A stretch of DNA of 64,000 nt, from the NCBI GenBank assembly GCA_037447655.1, contig JBBHKE010001236.1, forward strand, positions 135,303 through 199,302, read 5' to 3'. Shown here piece by piece: positions 33,613-46,036 of this stretch. The DNA is from Zygnema cylindricum (Eukaryota > Streptophyta > Zygnematophyceae > Zygnematales > Zygnemataceae). The translations under genes were made by a program, and so were the position numbers. Position 1 is the first letter of the stretch; each line of letters opens with the position of its first letter. The notes beneath the pieces are model-generated. The model saw nothing but the letters and a program-made list of their open reading frames with translations. It did no database searches and was not told the origin of the DNA.

Positions 33613-34170
33613 CACTGTGAATCTTTACTAGCGTCGAGAAATAAATAGCGTAAAAGAAAATTTAGTGTTATTAACGCTAATTGGGAATTTGAAATTAAAA
33701 AAAAAATCACTCTAATTTTTTACCAACTCTAATTTGGGTTTTTCCAAAAAAAAATAATACTCGTCATAAAAACGTTTACATTAATATAGGTACACGTACA
33801 AAATCTGACAAATTGTACACAAATTGTACGTTCACACGGTCGACCACGCGGTTGTTGGGCGACTGTGCGAATGTGATTTTTGACGACCCGATTTCATCCC
33901 CTTTTTGGAGCGCGCATTCACATGCGTGCGTGGTTATGTTGAATCATTTTCTGTACTTTTTCACTTAGAAAGGTACATTTTTGTACGGTCTAACACTTAC
34001 CGTATACCAAACTATTTAAATCGCACTGTACTTTCGTTGTTGACGCTAATTGAAAAAGAACCATAAAAAGCATTGATAAAAAAGTATAACTATTAATTCT
34101 ATTTGAGAATTTGAAAAAAAGATTGGGGGCACCGAATTAGCGTTATTGATGCCAATAGCGATTCGCGGTG
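33613..34170. mobile_element. Tc1/mariner-like miniature element (diverged ends)
   Basis: The left end CACTGTGAATCTTTACTAGC and the right end (complement CACCGCGAATCGCTATTGGC) are imperfect inversions flanked by TA. The interior matches the 29241 copy (GTACACAAATTGTACGTTCA..., CACGGTCGACCACGCGG). Confidence 0.7.
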
Positions 34171-34854
34171 TACCACTGTTGTGTGCCGGCAAGAAATTTA
34201 TCGCAATAACACCGATACCGATACCGTTCCACAGATTTAAAATAATACCGATACCGTTCCACAGATTTACAATAATCTTCTTGACTACCAGCTGTTTCAA
34301 AAACCACAATCTTTTCGTGAATGCTATGACTTTGTACATAGAGAAAAGAAAAATCTATCAAAACCGAAGGACAAAACTCCAAATTAAGTTTGAGCAAAAT
34401 GAGACCAATTGTGCGGGACAACCTCTTAGGCATTTTACTCTCGCCACACATTGAGCCATGAGGTCATTCCGACATTCTAGGGCTGGGTTCCATATCTACA
34501 TGAGAAATGCCGGACTAACCAGTAAAAGAGTCACTTAAGACCTTGGACATCAAATGATGTCACCATGCAGATACAGAGCCCATGCAGATATTGATTCGTC
34601 AAATCCTTTGAAAGGTAACCTGGTCGTAACACAAAGCAACACACGCAGTGTTTTATTCATTGATTGGTTTTCACAAAACTGTCAATTACACGTTCAACCA
34701 ACTGATTGAAACGCTGTATCTCCTACTGCTTCACATGTTTTACTGGTTGAATATAAAACCTTCTAACAAAGGTCGTTAGAAACCCGAGCAGCTTGCCGTC
34801 TTAGGCAACAATGAAAGAATCCAAACAAATCAAAAAACGCAACAGATATCGGGA
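34171..34854. other. 3' flank of the guanylate kinase gene
   Basis: This holds a 32-base direct repeat (ATACCGATACCGTTCCACAG twice, 34211-34270) and otherwise unassigned sequence. It is probably partly the 3' untranslated region of the - strand guanylate kinase gene. A polyadenylation signal was not pinned down. Confidence 0.45.
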
Positions 34855-37800
34855 CTACAGCACTGCTTTCCGAGGGCAAACTCTAGATTTCTCTGCATCA
34901 ATAATAGAGCACATTGTCTGCACTGCCTGCTCCAGTTGCCCGTGGGCATTAACAACAACATAGTCAAACTCACCCAACCGGGTCAACTCATCGCGTGCTG
35001 TCTTTATGCGTATCAGAATCTTCTCCATGGACTCTGTTTTCCGTTCTATCAGCCTCTTTACGAGCGCCACCTCGCTCTCCGCCACGAGAAAAATGAACAC
35101 TGCGTTTGAGCCAAGAATAGAGCGAACTGTTGCTGCCCCTTGCACATCCAGTCGCAGAACAACGTCTGTTCCCTTGGCCATGGCATCTTTCACCTTCAAC
35201 AACGTGAAAAGAAAACAAAGGCGGAAAGTCAGTTCAGAGGGTGTCATGTCCAACCTCATCCTTTCTCAATGCCTTCAACCACTTTCTGCGAGACTTCCCA
35301 TAAGGATCTTTTCAAGCAGGGGTTACTCCCAACATTTTTAAGCATGGAAAGTTACTGGACTATCCTTAAGAAGTTTAAGTTGCAATCTGCAAAGCGTTCG
35401 GTAGCTTCCTGTCACCCAGGAGCCAGCTCAAACCTTCTTGCAACAATTGTTAGCAACCTCAACCTGTCTTTAAAGACATTTGCTTGTACCTGTCAAATTC
35501 TGGAAGGAATGGAACTCAATTTGATGGCTGCCTCAAAAGCTTTGAAGTTTTGAACACACTAAAACTAACCGAAAAACTGCCAACAAAGACAGTTACATTG
35601 GCTATTCAATCATGGCCTGTGACACATTCTAAGCCACCTTGTAACGTGGCAAAATGGCCATACAAACCCTATTCAAAACTTCAAATGAAATGCGTCAAGT
35701 AAAACTTAAGTGAACATTAGAAAAGGAAACAAGTGCCACTGATCCTTACTTGAAGTTTTGGTATGCCCTTGTACTCTCCATATACAAGTGCATACTCCAA
35801 CAACTCATTCTCCTGGATCATCTTGTTGAAATTCTCTTTGCTAACAAAAAAGTAATCCTTCCCATCAACTTCACCAGGTCGCCGGGGCCGCGAAGTTGCT
35901 GTTACAACAAAGTGAAGATCTGGACGCACTTCTTGAAGACGCTGCATGAAAAAAACCAATTCCACATTACTTCTACATTACCAGGGGATATAAATTATAA
36001 AACAGATAGATAAATTAGTATGCGGGCATAAAGACACAATGATGGAACAGGGAACCATCTATAGAAGTCCACCGACAAGGTCATGGAACCCTGCCCTCCC
36101 AATACGACAAAGCACACATGTCTCAGCTGAAAAAGCTAAGGACCCATGGTCCTGTTTAGCCAGAAAGAGAGCGAGGGACAGACAATACAGCAAACAAGAG
36201 AAGAAAAGAGCCCTTATCACATTTCACAAAGCAACACCTGCATCTGCATCTGCTTTCAGAATTATACCCGCAGACACTCTTCATGCAAACCTGCACAATG
36301 TTATCAAGCCTATCTGTATTTCCCAGATCTCAAGGGAAGTGTCCCTATGTGGCGGAAGTGCTCGGAGTGGGCATCAAGCAGCAGTGCACCTTTCATCAGA
36401 AAAGTTGGAGGAGCCAGCGCTGGGTCACCTTGATCACAGCATCTTTGCCCACGCCACTTGGCCCGCTGATGACGATCACCAGTGGTTTCGATGGTGAAGC
36501 CTGTGGGCCTGTGTCCAATGGAGATCCCAGCACCTTTTCTAGCGCCTTCAACACAACATTCTAGTTCATGCACGGGGTAGAACAGACTACAAGGTTAGTA
36601 AAGCAGGTAAAGAGATGTGCTTCTTTTTGTAGGCTGAAGCCTTATGATTCTTAAACATGAAACCAAATTTAACAGCACACGTCGCATTCAGCTCAACGGT
36701 GACTTCAGCTATGCAACACATAGGTCGTTATGGAAGAATAAAAAAACAAAGTAACTAGCCCAAAGATACTCCAATTTCACAAGACACAAAAAGAGTGAAA
36801 TCATGCACAAGCGCATGCGTACGTACAAAATTCTTGTCTAGCTTACAGGCTTCAGCTCTATCATAGCCATTTCCTCCTCCCATGTCTTTGCTCTAGCACT
36901 ATCAACACCCAACTTATCGTCTTATGCCCATCTAATACCTACATGGTAGAAATCAATTCGGTCCAGATTTACTAGGGCAGTTAAGGGTCCAAACCTGTTC
37001 TGTTTTCTTGCATTTGCTGCCTAGAAATAGAAAATAATATGTTTCTATAATTGAAAGTACTGACTTAATGCTCTTCAGCGTCATATCATCAAATAAATTC
37101 CGCAGGACTGCCCGTTACAAAGGATGTCAATAACTGTGATGTTAATGACACAGCAAACTTCATACAGGATTCTGAAAATAACACAATAAGCCAGGCTGAG
37201 TTTACCTCCATTAACCCTGCGTGACTGTCCCCATCAGCTCGCCCCTCAGTTCCATCTCGAAATTCTTTTGATGAATATGCTGCAACCTCCTCGTGCAATC
37301 TGACAGATGTCATAGCAGTGTGATGTTGTCCATTGCCACTGTCCGCCATGTAATTTTCGTCCTGTGGAGATAATTGGGTAATTTCCCTCAGACGAGATCC
37401 CTGACACAAGGAATTGATCGCATGCAGTCAAAATGTGGAAGAAATGAGCTATATGCTAAACAGGAACCATCAATAAGTACCTTGCAAAAGGCTGAGGATA
37501 AAAGACCTAAAACTTGCCAAACATTCTGGTTGGTAATACACAATGGCATAAATTCTGGTTTGTAGTCTCGAATATAGTGAAGATTCATAAACATCACGAA
37601 TACTGTAAATTTTAAAAACTATTGAGATCTTCACAATCTTACCCTGTCTCCCGCAAATCTGTGTTTTTCAAAGGGCAATGCATTTGGACATATCCAGCAT
37701 GCATACCTGTTACCTATGGAAATATACAATGCAGCAACGGACAGGAACAGGAGAGTTCACAGCAAGGTGCTCCAGTAGACAACAAATCAAACTGGCGAAA

Positions 37801-38493
37801 TTAAAATCTATAACGCTATGATTATCCTGCTGCAGCTGCAAAAGAAATGCCGAAAAAAGCAAAATCATTCCATTCACAACTCTTTGGTTAACAACAAAAA
37901 AATTGCTAAAGTTTGCGCCTGTCATTTTTAACGTCTGTAGAGGACAACTTTGAGGTATCACTCGTTTTAGTCGTTTATTCTCATGTAGTTGTACAAAATG
38001 AAAACAAATCATTACAAAATACACCTTACAAAAAAAATTACGCTACTTTCACACAAAATGACCAGATTATGCCTTGCCAGCTAATGAATACAATGTATTA
38101 AAAAAATGTACGCCCTTCGTGGTAAGCAACTATTTAGCAAAGGAGAAAAATGACAGATATTAGAATCTATAGTACCTGTAGCTAGCAATAACTCTGTTAA
38201 AACATTTGTGACGGAGATATACTTACTTTATTGAGAGGCTCACAGTCAGACATTCCTGCGCTGGGAATGAGCAAAAAGTCACGATTTGCGGAAGTCATAT
38301 GCAAACAATGATGAGACCGCCTCTGCCTTGCATCTCTTGTGTGCCAGCGAACGCCTCCCTCAACTTCAATATTTCGTACTGTTCCTATTGCAAAATGTAA
38401 ATTTGATCCAGACAGTTCGAAGCATTGTCGGTATAAATGTATTTTACCAATACCGGTGGATGCTCGAATGAAAGATCTCAGAGATACTGCCAT
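34855..38493 (-). CDS. Guanylate kinase, organellar type (plant GK3/V2-like), five exons
   Basis: It phosphorylates GMP to GDP with ATP. The plant GK3/V2 type serves plastids and mitochondria. My exon model on the - strand is 38493-38227, 37400-37206, 36560-36429, 35941-35750 and 35193-34855. It gives 374 residues, all introns in phase 0 with GT...AG borders (for example GTAAGT and CATGCAG). Exon 1 ([17 protein letters not shown]...) is basic, Ser/Arg-rich and lacks early acidic residues, like a transit peptide. Exon 3 carries the P-loop ([17 protein letters not shown]). Exon 4 has the GMP-binding segment ([19 protein letters not shown]) and [12 protein letters not shown]. Exon 5 has the lid and core ([33 protein letters not shown]). 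All key motifs look intact. The N-terminal exons and the start are less certain than the kinase core. Confidence 0.92.
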
Positions 38494-38719
38494 GGGAACA
38501 GAAGAGATAAGTTTGCATAAGCCTCCTGTCACTTACTTCATGTGTTAGATTGAGATAGGTTTGTCCATCGAGAAAACCATTTTGAGGGCACACAGCCAGA
38601 TAAAAACTAGACCTAGTTTGACCTTAAGGGAGCTAAAGGTAGGGTTTCATGTCGTCCACGTGTACGGTATTCAGGGACGGACTGTCGATGACTGATTGTT
38701 AAACCGATATACATATCAG
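38494..38719 (-). promoter_or_regulatory. Presumed promoter region of guanylate kinase
   Basis: This is about 225 bases between the likely start codon and the first transposable element upstream. No TATA box or other motif could be assigned with confidence. The GTG-initiated upstream extension (to 38532) is in frame but has no ATG. Confidence 0.4.
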
Positions 38720-39612
38720 TAATGTTATGTATCGGTAGACATTTGTCAATAGCCGATATGTACATATTTTGACCTGTCGATTATCTAAATCAGAGGTCGC
38801 AAACGGTCAACCGAAACCGTGACCGACCGTTAACCGACCGCCCCCGCTGGATCCGGAACGGATTCGGTTGCCAAATTTTGGGGGTCGGGCGGTTACGGTC
38901 GGTTGACTCACCAGGAAAAAAAAAACGGTCAGTTACGGTCGGTCAAACAAAAAAACCAAAAAAAATGAAAATTTTGTACTTTTTTTTTCCAACATTATTG
39001 CTCTTTGTACTTTTGGTATCGTGGAAGTACGTGGCATCATGATTAGCGTCGCAAATCTGACACGGTACTGTAGTAAGCTATTTATTTCGCAAATCAAAGG
39101 GAACGCGACAAAGCGTCGCAAATCTGACACGGTAGTACAATATTCATTTCGCAAATCTTAGGCAACGCGACAAAGCGTCGCAAATCTGACACAGTAGTAC
39201 ACTATTCATTTCGCAAATCTTAAGGAACGCGACAAATCGTAATTATTGGCTTATTCCGTCGTACATTGATTAATTTTGTACTTTTTCGGTTACGGGCGGG
39301 CACGGTTAGTCGCGAAAAATCAAGATTTGGTTAATTTTTTTTTTCGTAAACGACGGTCGGTTAACGGTTAACAATTTTGGAGCGTGACAAAACTCGGTCG
39401 GGCGTCGGTTACTCAGATTTTGAAAAAAAAAAAACGGTCGGTTTCGGGTATGATTTTTTTTGACTTTTGCGACCTCTGATCTAAATATCAATCCGATATC
39501 TCGGTAGAGGAATTATCGCGATGTTAACCGTTAACCGAAACGCGTTAACGAAAATAAAAGTTAACCGAATCTCGATTTCTAACGACTAACCGTACCCGCT
39601 TGTAACCGAAAA
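38720..39612. mobile_element. hAT-like miniature element split by a second hAT-like element
   Basis: TAATGTTATGTATCGGTAG at 38720 matches the left end of the element at 40405, and the similarity runs on to 38790. There it is interrupted by the insertion 38791-39478, and it resumes at 39487 (ATATCAATCCGATATCTCGG). A right terminus is not visible, so the end given is only where a different element begins. Confidence 0.6.
38791..39478. mobile_element. hAT-like miniature element with 8-bp duplication (CAGAGGTCGC)
   Basis: This 688-base element starts CAGAGGTCGCAAACGG and ends TTTTGCGACCTCTG. The exact 8-bp direct repeat ATCTAAAT flanks it (38783-38790 and 39479-39486). An 8-bp duplication and a CAGRG terminus are typical of hAT. 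The interior contains three copies of GCGTCGCAAATCTGACACGG-like units (39045-39200) and many CGGTCGGTTA inverted words. It has no transposase. A fragment of a sister copy lies at 12567. Confidence 0.88.
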
Positions 39613-40304
39613 CACCGCGAATCTTAATTATCGGAAATAAATAATTAATGTTATGCATTCTAATTTAGATTTTTTCGTTTTTTCAAAAAAAAGGTTTTAC
39701 TCTACACCGTGAATCGTTGTTACTTATTAGCCTTATGTACTCTATATCGGCACCCCAAAATTTTGACATTAATACCTTAAATAGAACAAATTATACTATT
39801 TAAGGAGTGAACCATAATCTGCCACGTCTCCTGGCACTAAATTATAATGAATGACGCTAATTTTTTCTTTACCCTAATAATTTATGTAGTATAATAACAA
39901 TTCGCGGTGTAATTTATCAATAACTTTAATTTGGGTTTCTGTCCGTAATAATTATCCGCTTTAAATATATTTTAGGTACACATACAGAATCTGACAAACG
40001 TACAATTTCACGTCATTATGACGTTTGCAGTACGTTGTTTGTGAAAATGCAGTTACACCATAACGGCATGTATTAAATCATTTTTTGTACTTTTTTCATT
40101 AATACGTACAATTTTGTACGGTCAGACACCGATCGTAAGCCACACTATTTAAAACGACACTATACTAGAGTTGTTAACGCTGATTCAAAAAGTACCTTAA
40201 ATAATGTAAATAAAAATTTAGAGTTATTTTCTCTTTTTAAGGTTTAGGGTCAAAATTCGCGGTGACGGAATTAGCGTTAATAACGCTAATTACGATTCGT
40301 GGTG
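39613..40304. mobile_element. Tc1/mariner-like miniature element (outer)
   Basis: The left end CACCGCGAATCTTAATTAT and the right end (complement CACCACGAATCGTAATTAGC) are imperfect inversions. The right end is followed by TA. It carries the family interior (GTACAATTTTGTACGGTCAG near 40110-40130) and a second, smaller element inserted in it. Confidence 0.65.
39705..39909. mobile_element. Small Tc1/mariner-like miniature element nested in the previous one
   Basis: This 205-base element has the ends CACCGTGAATCGTTGTTA and (inverted) CACCGCGAATTGTTATTA, with TA on both sides. It lies inside the element 39613-40304. Confidence 0.7.
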
Positions 40305-40404
40305 TAGTGTTAATGGAAAATCATGATTAATAATACTATTTAATGCAAGGAGACGTGGTAGGTTATAGTCCACGTCTTTAAATAATGTTGTTAACTATAT
40401 TTTG

Positions 40405-41229
40405 TAATGTTGTGTATCGGTAAGGATTTATCGATAACCGATATGGGCCATTTTCTGGGTAGTCGATAATCGATATATTGGTACGATATATCACTATCGG
40501 TGTTATCGCCGATAAATACCCGATATTTATCAGTTATTATCGGCGATAACACCAATATCGATAATTATCGGCGATATCTGTACGGACCGTACAGATAAAT
40601 GTACGACCAGTACACTCAACTATACGTGTTATTCCCCGGACGCGTCGTGGACCCCCTTCCCCCCGATTTCGGTAAAAAATCGCGATATTTCTTTTATTAT
40701 TTGAAATTTAAGGGGGTTTTACTTGGGTACCCCTTCTAGAATGTCCTTTTGACTGTTATTTTTTTATAAATGGTAGTTAATGGCGACAGTCTGACAGATT
40801 TGTTCGTCTGCTCTGTTCGTCTGCTTTGTTCGTCTGCTTTGTTCGTCTGTACGTCTTGTTTTCGAAAAAGTTTGATTTTACAAATTTACAATGTAATTTA
40901 TTTTTTTCGTTTCGGTACTATAATTTTAGAACTATAAACTATTATTTTAATTTTGTCAACGTTTATGTGTCGCGTTATCAATAATAAATTTCAATTAAAC
41001 AGCGCACGGAATAAATTCTTACACGTGGCATACCACGCTATATAAAGTAAATAATATAACACAGTATATTATAAAATACTATTGTATGCATACTATATTT
41101 TTTTAAGTTATCGGCGATATGGAATTTGTTGGTCTCGGACAGATATATCAGGATCTCTGACCGTTCGATAACCGATAACTATCAGTGTCGCTTTTATCAC
41201 GATAATTTTTTTACCGATACACAACACTA
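40405..41229. mobile_element. hAT-like miniature element with perfect 8-bp duplication
   Basis: This 825-base element starts TAATGTTGTGTATCGG and ends CCGATACACAACACTA. ATATTTTG flanks it exactly on both sides (40397-40404, 41230-41237). Subterminal CGATAACCGATA and CGATAATCGATATA palindromes make long imperfect inverted arms. There is no transposase. The ends resemble those of the TAGTGTTGGGTATCGG copies at 12011 and 30686, so all are one superfamily. Confidence 0.88.
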
Positions 41230-41237
41230 ATATTTTG

Positions 41238-41865
41238 TGATTTTTGGCTATAAGTAGTGGCGACTTATTAACAATTATAACAATGAGTGGTATAGTGGTA
41301 CATCTCCTATTGCAAAAAAACAGCTCGTGTACCTCTTTTTTTTACTATTTTGTCTTTTTACAATCTCCTTTTACGAACATTTTTTTTCCTCGACAGTCAA
41401 CTCTTTCAAGAGATTTATTCTTAATTTTGCGTGTAATTCTTAGATTAATGCTTAAACTGTCATATTAATGTTTATTTTCTTGCAAATCTATTTTTTTCGC
41501 TACAATTTTCGGACGGTTTTTCTTTCGACTACGATACTATGTTATGAATTATGCAAAAAATGTAAAGTTTTAATTATGTGTGTTTGAAAAAAAAAATCAA
41601 AGTTTTTCACACAGAAAATCAATTAAAAAAAAACACATTGTGATGAGCAAAAAAAACAAAAAAATAATTTGTAGTATCAAATATAGAAATAATCAAATCA
41701 CAACCTCGTCCTATTTTCGACTATATTATACAAATTATCAACCTCAAACTTAAAAATTACACAAAATCTATAAATCTAAATGTGGTATAAACGTTTTGGT
41801 AATTTGGTAAATATAAGCATCCCGGCTTAAAAAAAAAAAGACGAAAACTAGAAAAAGTGTGAAAA

Positions 41866-41897
<32 letters not shown>

Positions 41898-41944
41898 ACT
41901 AATACTAAAAAAATAACAATAATTAGAAAACAAAACAAAACAAA
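41238..41944. other. AT-rich spacer
   Basis: It contains no gene and has many A- and T-runs. It probably includes the 3' untranslated end of the hAT element that follows. Confidence 0.5.
41869..41897. repeat. (AT)n microsatellite
   Basis: Fourteen consecutive AT dinucleotides. Confidence 0.97.
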
Positions 41945-41947
41945 AAA

Positions 41948-43920
41948 CTATGCATTTAAAAGATCTCGGTTGGATCTAACACACAAAAGATCACTAACAA
42001 TTGAAGCCGCTAGTGAGCTCCTCTTCTTTGTTATCGTGTTCTCGGCATCCGAAAAATTGAATTCGGACATGGAGCTAGAAGTCGAAATAGCTAGAATTGA
42101 TCTAGCAACACCGACTAGAATAGGAAATCCTCCATCTTTCGCACGTACATTTGATTTTTTTTTCACCATTCAAGTATGTTAAAGTTCAATCTTTCGTCAT
42201 TGGTTAATTCTAGATCAAAATAACGTTTCAATTAGTCACTAACGAGCGTATTTTTGTCGGTTGTATTAAAATCCTCATTTTCGTCATCGCTCTCACCAAA
42301 AAAATTGTGGAAACCGTCCATACTTTGCGATGTTTTTTGTTTTTTTGTGATACGTTGAGGACTACCGAAATTTACGTCATGACCGAGGTCGTTTGCACGT
42401 TCTGGAAGTTTGACCCTCCGGCTTTCAATTTCCGTTTTCGATACCTCAATTATTTCAAGCTTTTGTTTTTGTCCGGGATCTAAGAGAGTCGTGATAATAT
42501 GATACTCATGAAAGCCCCACTTCTGTAGCGCAAATTTCATAAAACGTTTTTTCAATTTTTGCAAGTTTGGGGAATCGGCCGGGCATTCATTCTCACTGTC
42601 ATTGTAAGATGTTTTTCTTATCTTACAATGGTTATGGAGAGATGATAGTTAAAACAAAACCAAATGTAAAGTAGGTTCTTTGATTTTTTCCAACTTTAGG
42701 GTCGCTTCTTAAAACCATTCCAAAAATCATATAAGTTCGGTAAGGTGAGTCTTATCGATACAAGCAAAAAGTTTAAATTTATTTTTTGCTTGAGCGATTG
42801 ATCCTATCTCATTGAACGCATCGTAAATTCGCTTAAGCATTCGCAACAAAGATTTCCACCGCGTTGCGTTTTCTTGTTTTAAAGTGTTTTTCAAAAGATT
42901 TTGTAAATTACTCTATTTGAAAAACGTGACCAATGATTTACACGCGTCAATTAGATCAAACAATTCAAGAACTTCCACATCGTATTTGTAATTTTTGGAA
43001 GTGCTGCTCTTGTTCAAAATTGTTGTGACAATTGTAGCAATTTTATGGTCCGCGCAAGGTATCCAAGTAAAGATACTCGGTAGACCTTCAGCTGCACACA
43101 TGTTAGAGCCACTGTCGGTCACAAGAACGCAATGATTTTCCAAAACATCAAAATTGGACATTTCAAAATTGGTCAAACAATTTTTGAAAGCCGTTAAAAC
43201 ATTTTCCGCGGTATATTTTTCCTCCAAAAAATGATCAACTTGAAGCATTTGTGCATGAAGTTTAAATTTGTTGTCAATAAAATGAGCAGTTACTGACATG
43301 AATGAGGTTTTTTCTTGTCTCGGTCCAGAGATCGGTCGTAAATGCGACAAAAATATTGTTATCAATATTTTCTTTAAGTTTTGGGATAATTAAACTACGA
43401 ATAGCTTTTGAAGAAATATAATGTAGTTTTTTACGCTATTGACAGACGGGAGTAGTTGGTCGATGTCAACACTTTTGTTGGCAAAACACCAATATCAAAT
43501 AATGCTTGACAAAATGCTTGAAAACATGGGAACAAAAAAAAAATAAAAAAAAAATTATCATACAATTATAACCATGATAAATAAATAAGGTTTATACCAA
43601 AACAACACCATGACAAACCAAATAATAATAAAAAAATAAAAATAACCGAACGAATATAAATTATAGATGAAAAAATAGTGATGAAGCTCAAGAATATAAA
43701 TTGATTAACAAAACAAGTTATAATGACATATACATTAAAGCCATCCTAAATGGAATTCAAAATAAATTATACCTGAACCGTCGATTATCGAAAATGGTCG
43801 AAGGTCCTTGCAACACATCAACGCCACCATTTTCGCCCATTTTTTTCTGTTACTCGTTTTCGCCTTGGTTTTTGAAAGAAACTTACGATGAAGTCCTTTA
43901 GAACTATCCGTGTCGACCAA
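41948..43920 (-). pseudogene. hAT superfamily transposase, decayed
   Basis: The hAT (Ac-like) cut-and-paste transposase is read leftwards in three or four pieces. At 43920-43735 there is a KMVALMCCKDLRPFSIIDG segment, matching the N-terminal block before the catalytic core. At 43365-42913 comes the core with VTDSGSNMCAAE (catalytic Asp region) and the hAT CxxH motif (IPCADHKIA). At 42564-42232 comes ALQKWGFHEYHIITTLLDPG (IATLLDPRFK-like block). At 42169-41948 comes the C-terminal dimerisation domain (FPILVGVARSILAISTSSS, then FSDAENTITKKRSSL). The frames differ and the BED zinc finger was not found. Terminal inverted repeats were not located, so it is not tied to the miniature elements next door. 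Confidence 0.88.
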
Positions 43921-45783
43921 AGCTCAACATGTGTGAGTGTTAATTTTTAAAGTACCGTTTGTTGTTTGTATTGATAAACTATAAAACATGTATAACAAGC
44001 CATAAAACCTCCCCCCTTTAGTATGTATTTGTTTGATGTTTTAGTTTCATAGACATGTTCAATTTTTTTCCAACAACTTTGTCATGTCGTATTATGTCGG
44101 CCGGAATCAAACCGCATTTAACCGCATTTTAATGGCATGGAAACAGTCCATAAAAACTAACGCCACACTAATTTGTATTATGGTATGTTTCGGTGGCGAC
44201 AGGACCATACGTATTTTCGTTGACACCGTGAAACCCGCGGACAGATTGGATTCTGTACGTGAAGTCGTCTGGCGACGTGAAACCCACGAACATTTAGAAG
44301 TCTGTACGCCTCTTTGTTAGGCGCCGGTATTTACGCAAACAAGCCTAAGTTTCGTATGTACGATTGGCAAACCGAAGCGCCAACCTGGAAATATGTCAGG
44401 ACCAGCGCGAATTGAACGCGCATCTACGGTCGCAGATGATGCAGATGAACGAACGATTGGGATTCAAACTGCGCGCGGCTACAATGATTGGTCTATTTTA
44501 AGTCATGGACCCTTGGAGGTCTCACGCATTCACATGTAGCGTAGGAAGGGTTTTTATCCTTAGGCTGTAGATTTTGCAACGCGAGGCATATGATTCTGGT
44601 CGCCTATTGGCCAGAATCAAAACTAGGCGCAGACGACTACATAGAACGCATGTATGTACAGTAAGTTAGACGCTCAGCCGTAGAGTTGGTACTTAGTGAA
44701 TTTTAGGTGAATTCTTTGCTCACAATTTCAAAAACACATGAATTCATGCTTTCATTTTTTTTTTCTCTTTTGAAAGATTTGACCTTTCTTATGAAATTGT
44801 TAGGATAGTTTTAGTCACTATTTTTATGGTCATTAAGCGTTCTCCTGTCTAGCTCGCACTCACCTTTCTTTGTAATCCGCCTTGCAATTTAATCTACGCA
44901 GCTCACGCCAAGGCCTCACCGGTTTCATTTCACTTCTTCTCTCGTCCTATCAAGTGGATTGCTGCTCAACCTTCTTTCTCAGGCTGTTGCTGAACCTTAG
45001 ATTGTGATTGGACAGTTTTGGGTTTGCTTGTGTGGTTTACTAGGTGATAGTGGATTAGGGTTGGCTTTCCTTATATGTTTTGTGTGTTACTAAATCTTGT
45101 TATCTTAGATTTGCTCGCAGTTTGCTACATTTTCAGTTTGTGTGTTGTGATATTAGATTAAATCATTATTTATTGAACTCATGTAAGGAATATAAACTGA
45201 CCAAGGAGCCTAGTGGCTATCCGTTGGCTAAATATTAATACTCTTTTGAAATTGTATGTTTTTCTATTGTTCTACAATTTGAAATTGTGAGCACTTTCTA
45301 TTTCGTGTAATTTGGCATTGCTGGTTTTGCTCTATTTTTTGCGATTTGACACTGTCTGTGTGATTCTATTTTTCGCAATTATATACTGACCATTTTTTTA
45401 TTTTATCTGCAATTTAAAATTGTCATTTTTTCTCTATTTTCTTCAATTTAGATTTTGCATTATTTCTGTGTGTTTGTGTGATCTAATAATAAATCCTTGC
45501 ATTTTAGAATATCCTTCTAAGTTGTACTTGGTTGTTTAAAAAAAAAATAAACTAGAAAAAAAAAATCTATAACTAGTTTTGCAATATTAGTTATTGTTTA
45601 CTTATTAGTTGACATAATTATCTCATTGGCCAATTTTTGACCAAGAATATACTACACTAATTTGGGTATTTGGAGTTTTTTTGCTAGCTCGTTGTTGATC
45701 GGAGGCATTGATCGTTCACATTGTGACATACCTCACCAAGGAGTGGAGATAGTGGAACTGATTCGTTTTTGGGAGCTCTGCAT
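43921..45783. other. Gene-poor stretch upstream of the gypsy element
   Basis: No family was recognised. The 78-codon frame at 44084-44320 (VGRNQTAFNRILMAWKQSIK) has a normal composition but no known match. From about 44850 the sequence becomes T-rich with repeated GCAATTT/AAATTG words and could be part of the gypsy 5' LTR. Its boundaries cannot be fixed because the 3' LTR is not in the window. Confidence 0.35.
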
Positions 45784-46036
45784 AACTCCAGTTGGAGCGA
45801 ACAACCGCAGTTCACCCTTGGCAATCACCAGATTGCTAAGAGTGGTTTGTAAGTTCACGATGCCTGCAGCGAATAACCGCAACTCCAGTTGGAGCGAACA
45901 ACCGCAGTTCACCCTTGGCAATCACCAGATTGCTAAGAGTGGTTTGTAAGTTCACGATGCCTGCAGCGAATAACCGCAGTTCACCCTTGGCAATCACCTG
46001 ATTGCTAAGAGTGGTTTGTAAGTTCACGATGCCTTG
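45784..46036 (+). repeat. Tandem repeat in the gypsy leader or LTR, 97- and 72-base units
   Basis: The block AACCGCAGTTCACCCTTGGC... recurs at 45803, 45900 and 45972. The first spacing is 97 bases; the third copy lacks the AACTCCAGTTGGAGCGAAC insert. Copies are almost identical. It lies about 480 bases upstream of the first gag ATG. Confidence 0.9.

Noticed and set aside
36039-36497. 152-codon + strand frame
   Set aside because: It is antisense to guanylate kinase exon 3 and its intron and matches no family.
36310-36573. 87-codon frame ([14 protein letters not shown]...) on the - strand
   Set aside because: It overlaps guanylate kinase exon 3 in another frame. The P-loop frame is the real one.
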